DNA of 64,000 nucleotides from Lachnospiraceae bacterium KM106-2 (GTDB lineage Bacteria; Bacillota; Clostridia; Lachnospirales; Lachnospiraceae): NCBI GenBank assembly GCA_009731425.1, contig AP018794.1, positions 3,716,501 to 3,780,500 of the forward strand, read 5' to 3'. Shown piece by piece: positions 63,262 to 64,000 of this stretch (position 1 is its first letter; each line of letters starts with the position of its first letter). The notes under the pieces were generated by a model. It saw only the letters and a program-made list of their open reading frames with translations, ran no database searches and was not told where the DNA came from. The position numbers and the translations under genes were made by a program.

Positions 63262-64000
63262 GTGCAGAATGAAACGAATAGAGTAATGTTTGATCGGAAG
63301 TTCCTCGTACAGTTGGTTGGACCTCTTGTAATCGAACAAATCCTGCAAGTTACGGTAGGAATGGCAGATATGATCATGGTGTCAGGAGCTGGTGAATGTG
63401 CGGTATCAGGTGTCTCTCTTGTAAATACGATCAGTAATCTGTTGATCTATCTGTTTTCAGCAATGGCAGCAGGAGGTGCTGTGGTGGGAGCTCAAGCGCT
63501 AGGGAGTAAAAATAAGAAACTTGCTTATTCAGTTGCCAATCAGTTAATGACGGTATGTGGAATCATAGCAGTAGTAATAGCTGCCATATCAGTAGTATCA
63601 AATCATTTTGTATTGCATCTGATTTACGGAAGTGTTGATAAGAGGGTAATGGATAATGCGGTGATTTATTACTATATTACGGCGTTTTCATTTCCATTCC
63701 TTTCACTTTACAATGGGTGTGCAGCACTGTTTCGTGCAATGGGAAACTCCAAAATATCAATGATGACGACGTTTTTAATGAATGGTATTAATATTGTAGG
63801 CAATGCAGTCCTGGTGTATGGGGTACATATGGGGGTGGCAGGCGTCGGTACTGCAACTTTGGTTTCTAGGATCGTAGCATGTATTATAGCGATGTTTCTT
63901 CTTCGGAATGAAAAATATCCAATGCATATTGATCAGCACTTTAGATTTGGATTTGATTGGAAGATCATTAAGAAGATACTGCATATTGGTGTACCAAATG
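63262..64000 (+). CDS. MATE-family efflux transporter (partial, cut by right edge)
   Basis: An open frame from a GTG at 63262 (GAAGGAGGAAG upstream) runs to the window end, about 246 codons. 'PLVIEQILQVTVGMADMIMV', 'GAQALGSKN' and 'FRAMGNSKISMM' mark a MATE transporter, and about six membrane segments are visible. It is a close paralog of the transporter at 40692. The C-terminal half lies outside the window. Confidence 0.85.
   Translation, partial: MQNETNRVMFDRKFLVQLVGPLVIEQILQVTVGMADMIMVSGAGECAVSGVSLVNTISNLLIYLFSAMAAGGAVVGAQALGSKNKKLAYSVANQLMTVCGIIAVVIAAISVVSNHFVLHLIYGSVDKRVMDNAVIYYYITAFSFPFLSLYNGCAALFRAMGNSKISMMTTFLMNGINIVGNAVLVYGVHMGVAGVGTATLVSRIVACIIAMFLLRNEKYPMHIDQHFRFGFDWKIIKKILHIGVPN

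Overview
The window is low-GC, gene-dense DNA from a flagellated, anaerobic Firmicute. The closest fit is Lachnospiraceae / Clostridium cluster XIVa. This rests on gene content and motifs alone, since no searches were possible. Pointers are the mbl-flhO-flhP block, a comFC-yvyF pair, a CIRCE operator, a Gram-positive type LexA box, strong AGGAGG ribosome binding sites, several TTG/GTG starts, BspA-like and InlB_B-like surface modules, and many small flavoproteins. I saw no rRNA, tRNA, IS element, prophage or CRISPR array. Genes run off both edges: a secreted protein at 1 and a MATE transporter at 64000.

Layout. 1-1220: two surface/membrane genes of unknown role. 1445-8860: mbl and two flagellar rod genes, a rod-binding protein, recD2, a nucleotidyltransferase, comFC and yvyF. 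The late flagellar genes that usually follow yvyF are missing; a GC-richer block with a ~146 bp imperfect palindrome (8865-9120) sits at that break. 9315-13772: a complete beta-glucoside operon (licT, bglP, bglA) with an antiterminator/terminator leader. 13820-17539 (minus): lon under a CIRCE operator, an Rrf2 regulator and an FabG-like reductase. 17661-20125: a degenerate LCP-like protein, a divergent GT26 protein and a YitT protein. 20313-21425: an MsmK/UgpC-type ABC ATPase. 21728-27349: a probable division/cell-wall operon (CdaR/PucR-like regulator, ftsE, ftsX, M23 hydrolase, ctpA). 27516-30122: a large anchored surface protein. 30275-37607: LexA-controlled uvrB-uvrA, a YfbR-like phosphohydrolase and guaA.

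37755-55462 is accessory in character. It holds a TetR-ABC exporter operon, a MATE transporter, two LysR regulators, and five flavodoxin/NADPH:FMN reductase genes. It also has SDR, AKR and RibD-like reductases, MsrA, a CDF cation exporter and a MarR/DUF2798 pair with clear operator dyads. It closes with a TetR-controlled operon encoding an FMN reductase and a membrane protein. That protein has two H-X13-H pairs and a flavinylation-type FMN-binding domain, so it looks like a small trans-membrane electron conduit. Gene debris (an aldo/keto reductase tail, an apparent chimera) shows the region is being reshuffled.

55732-61151 is the most unusual locus. A regulator with DNA-binding domains at both ends precedes a 1194-residue secreted protein. 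Its N-terminal third has the Ser/Thr-rich pattern of aerolysin-type pore-forming toxins, followed by Ig-like and InlB_B-like domains, a (PATPE)8 linker and a BspA-like leucine-rich tail. 61195-64000 holds convergent lrp and hisC-like genes, each with a hairpin directly after its promoter, and the start of a second MATE gene.
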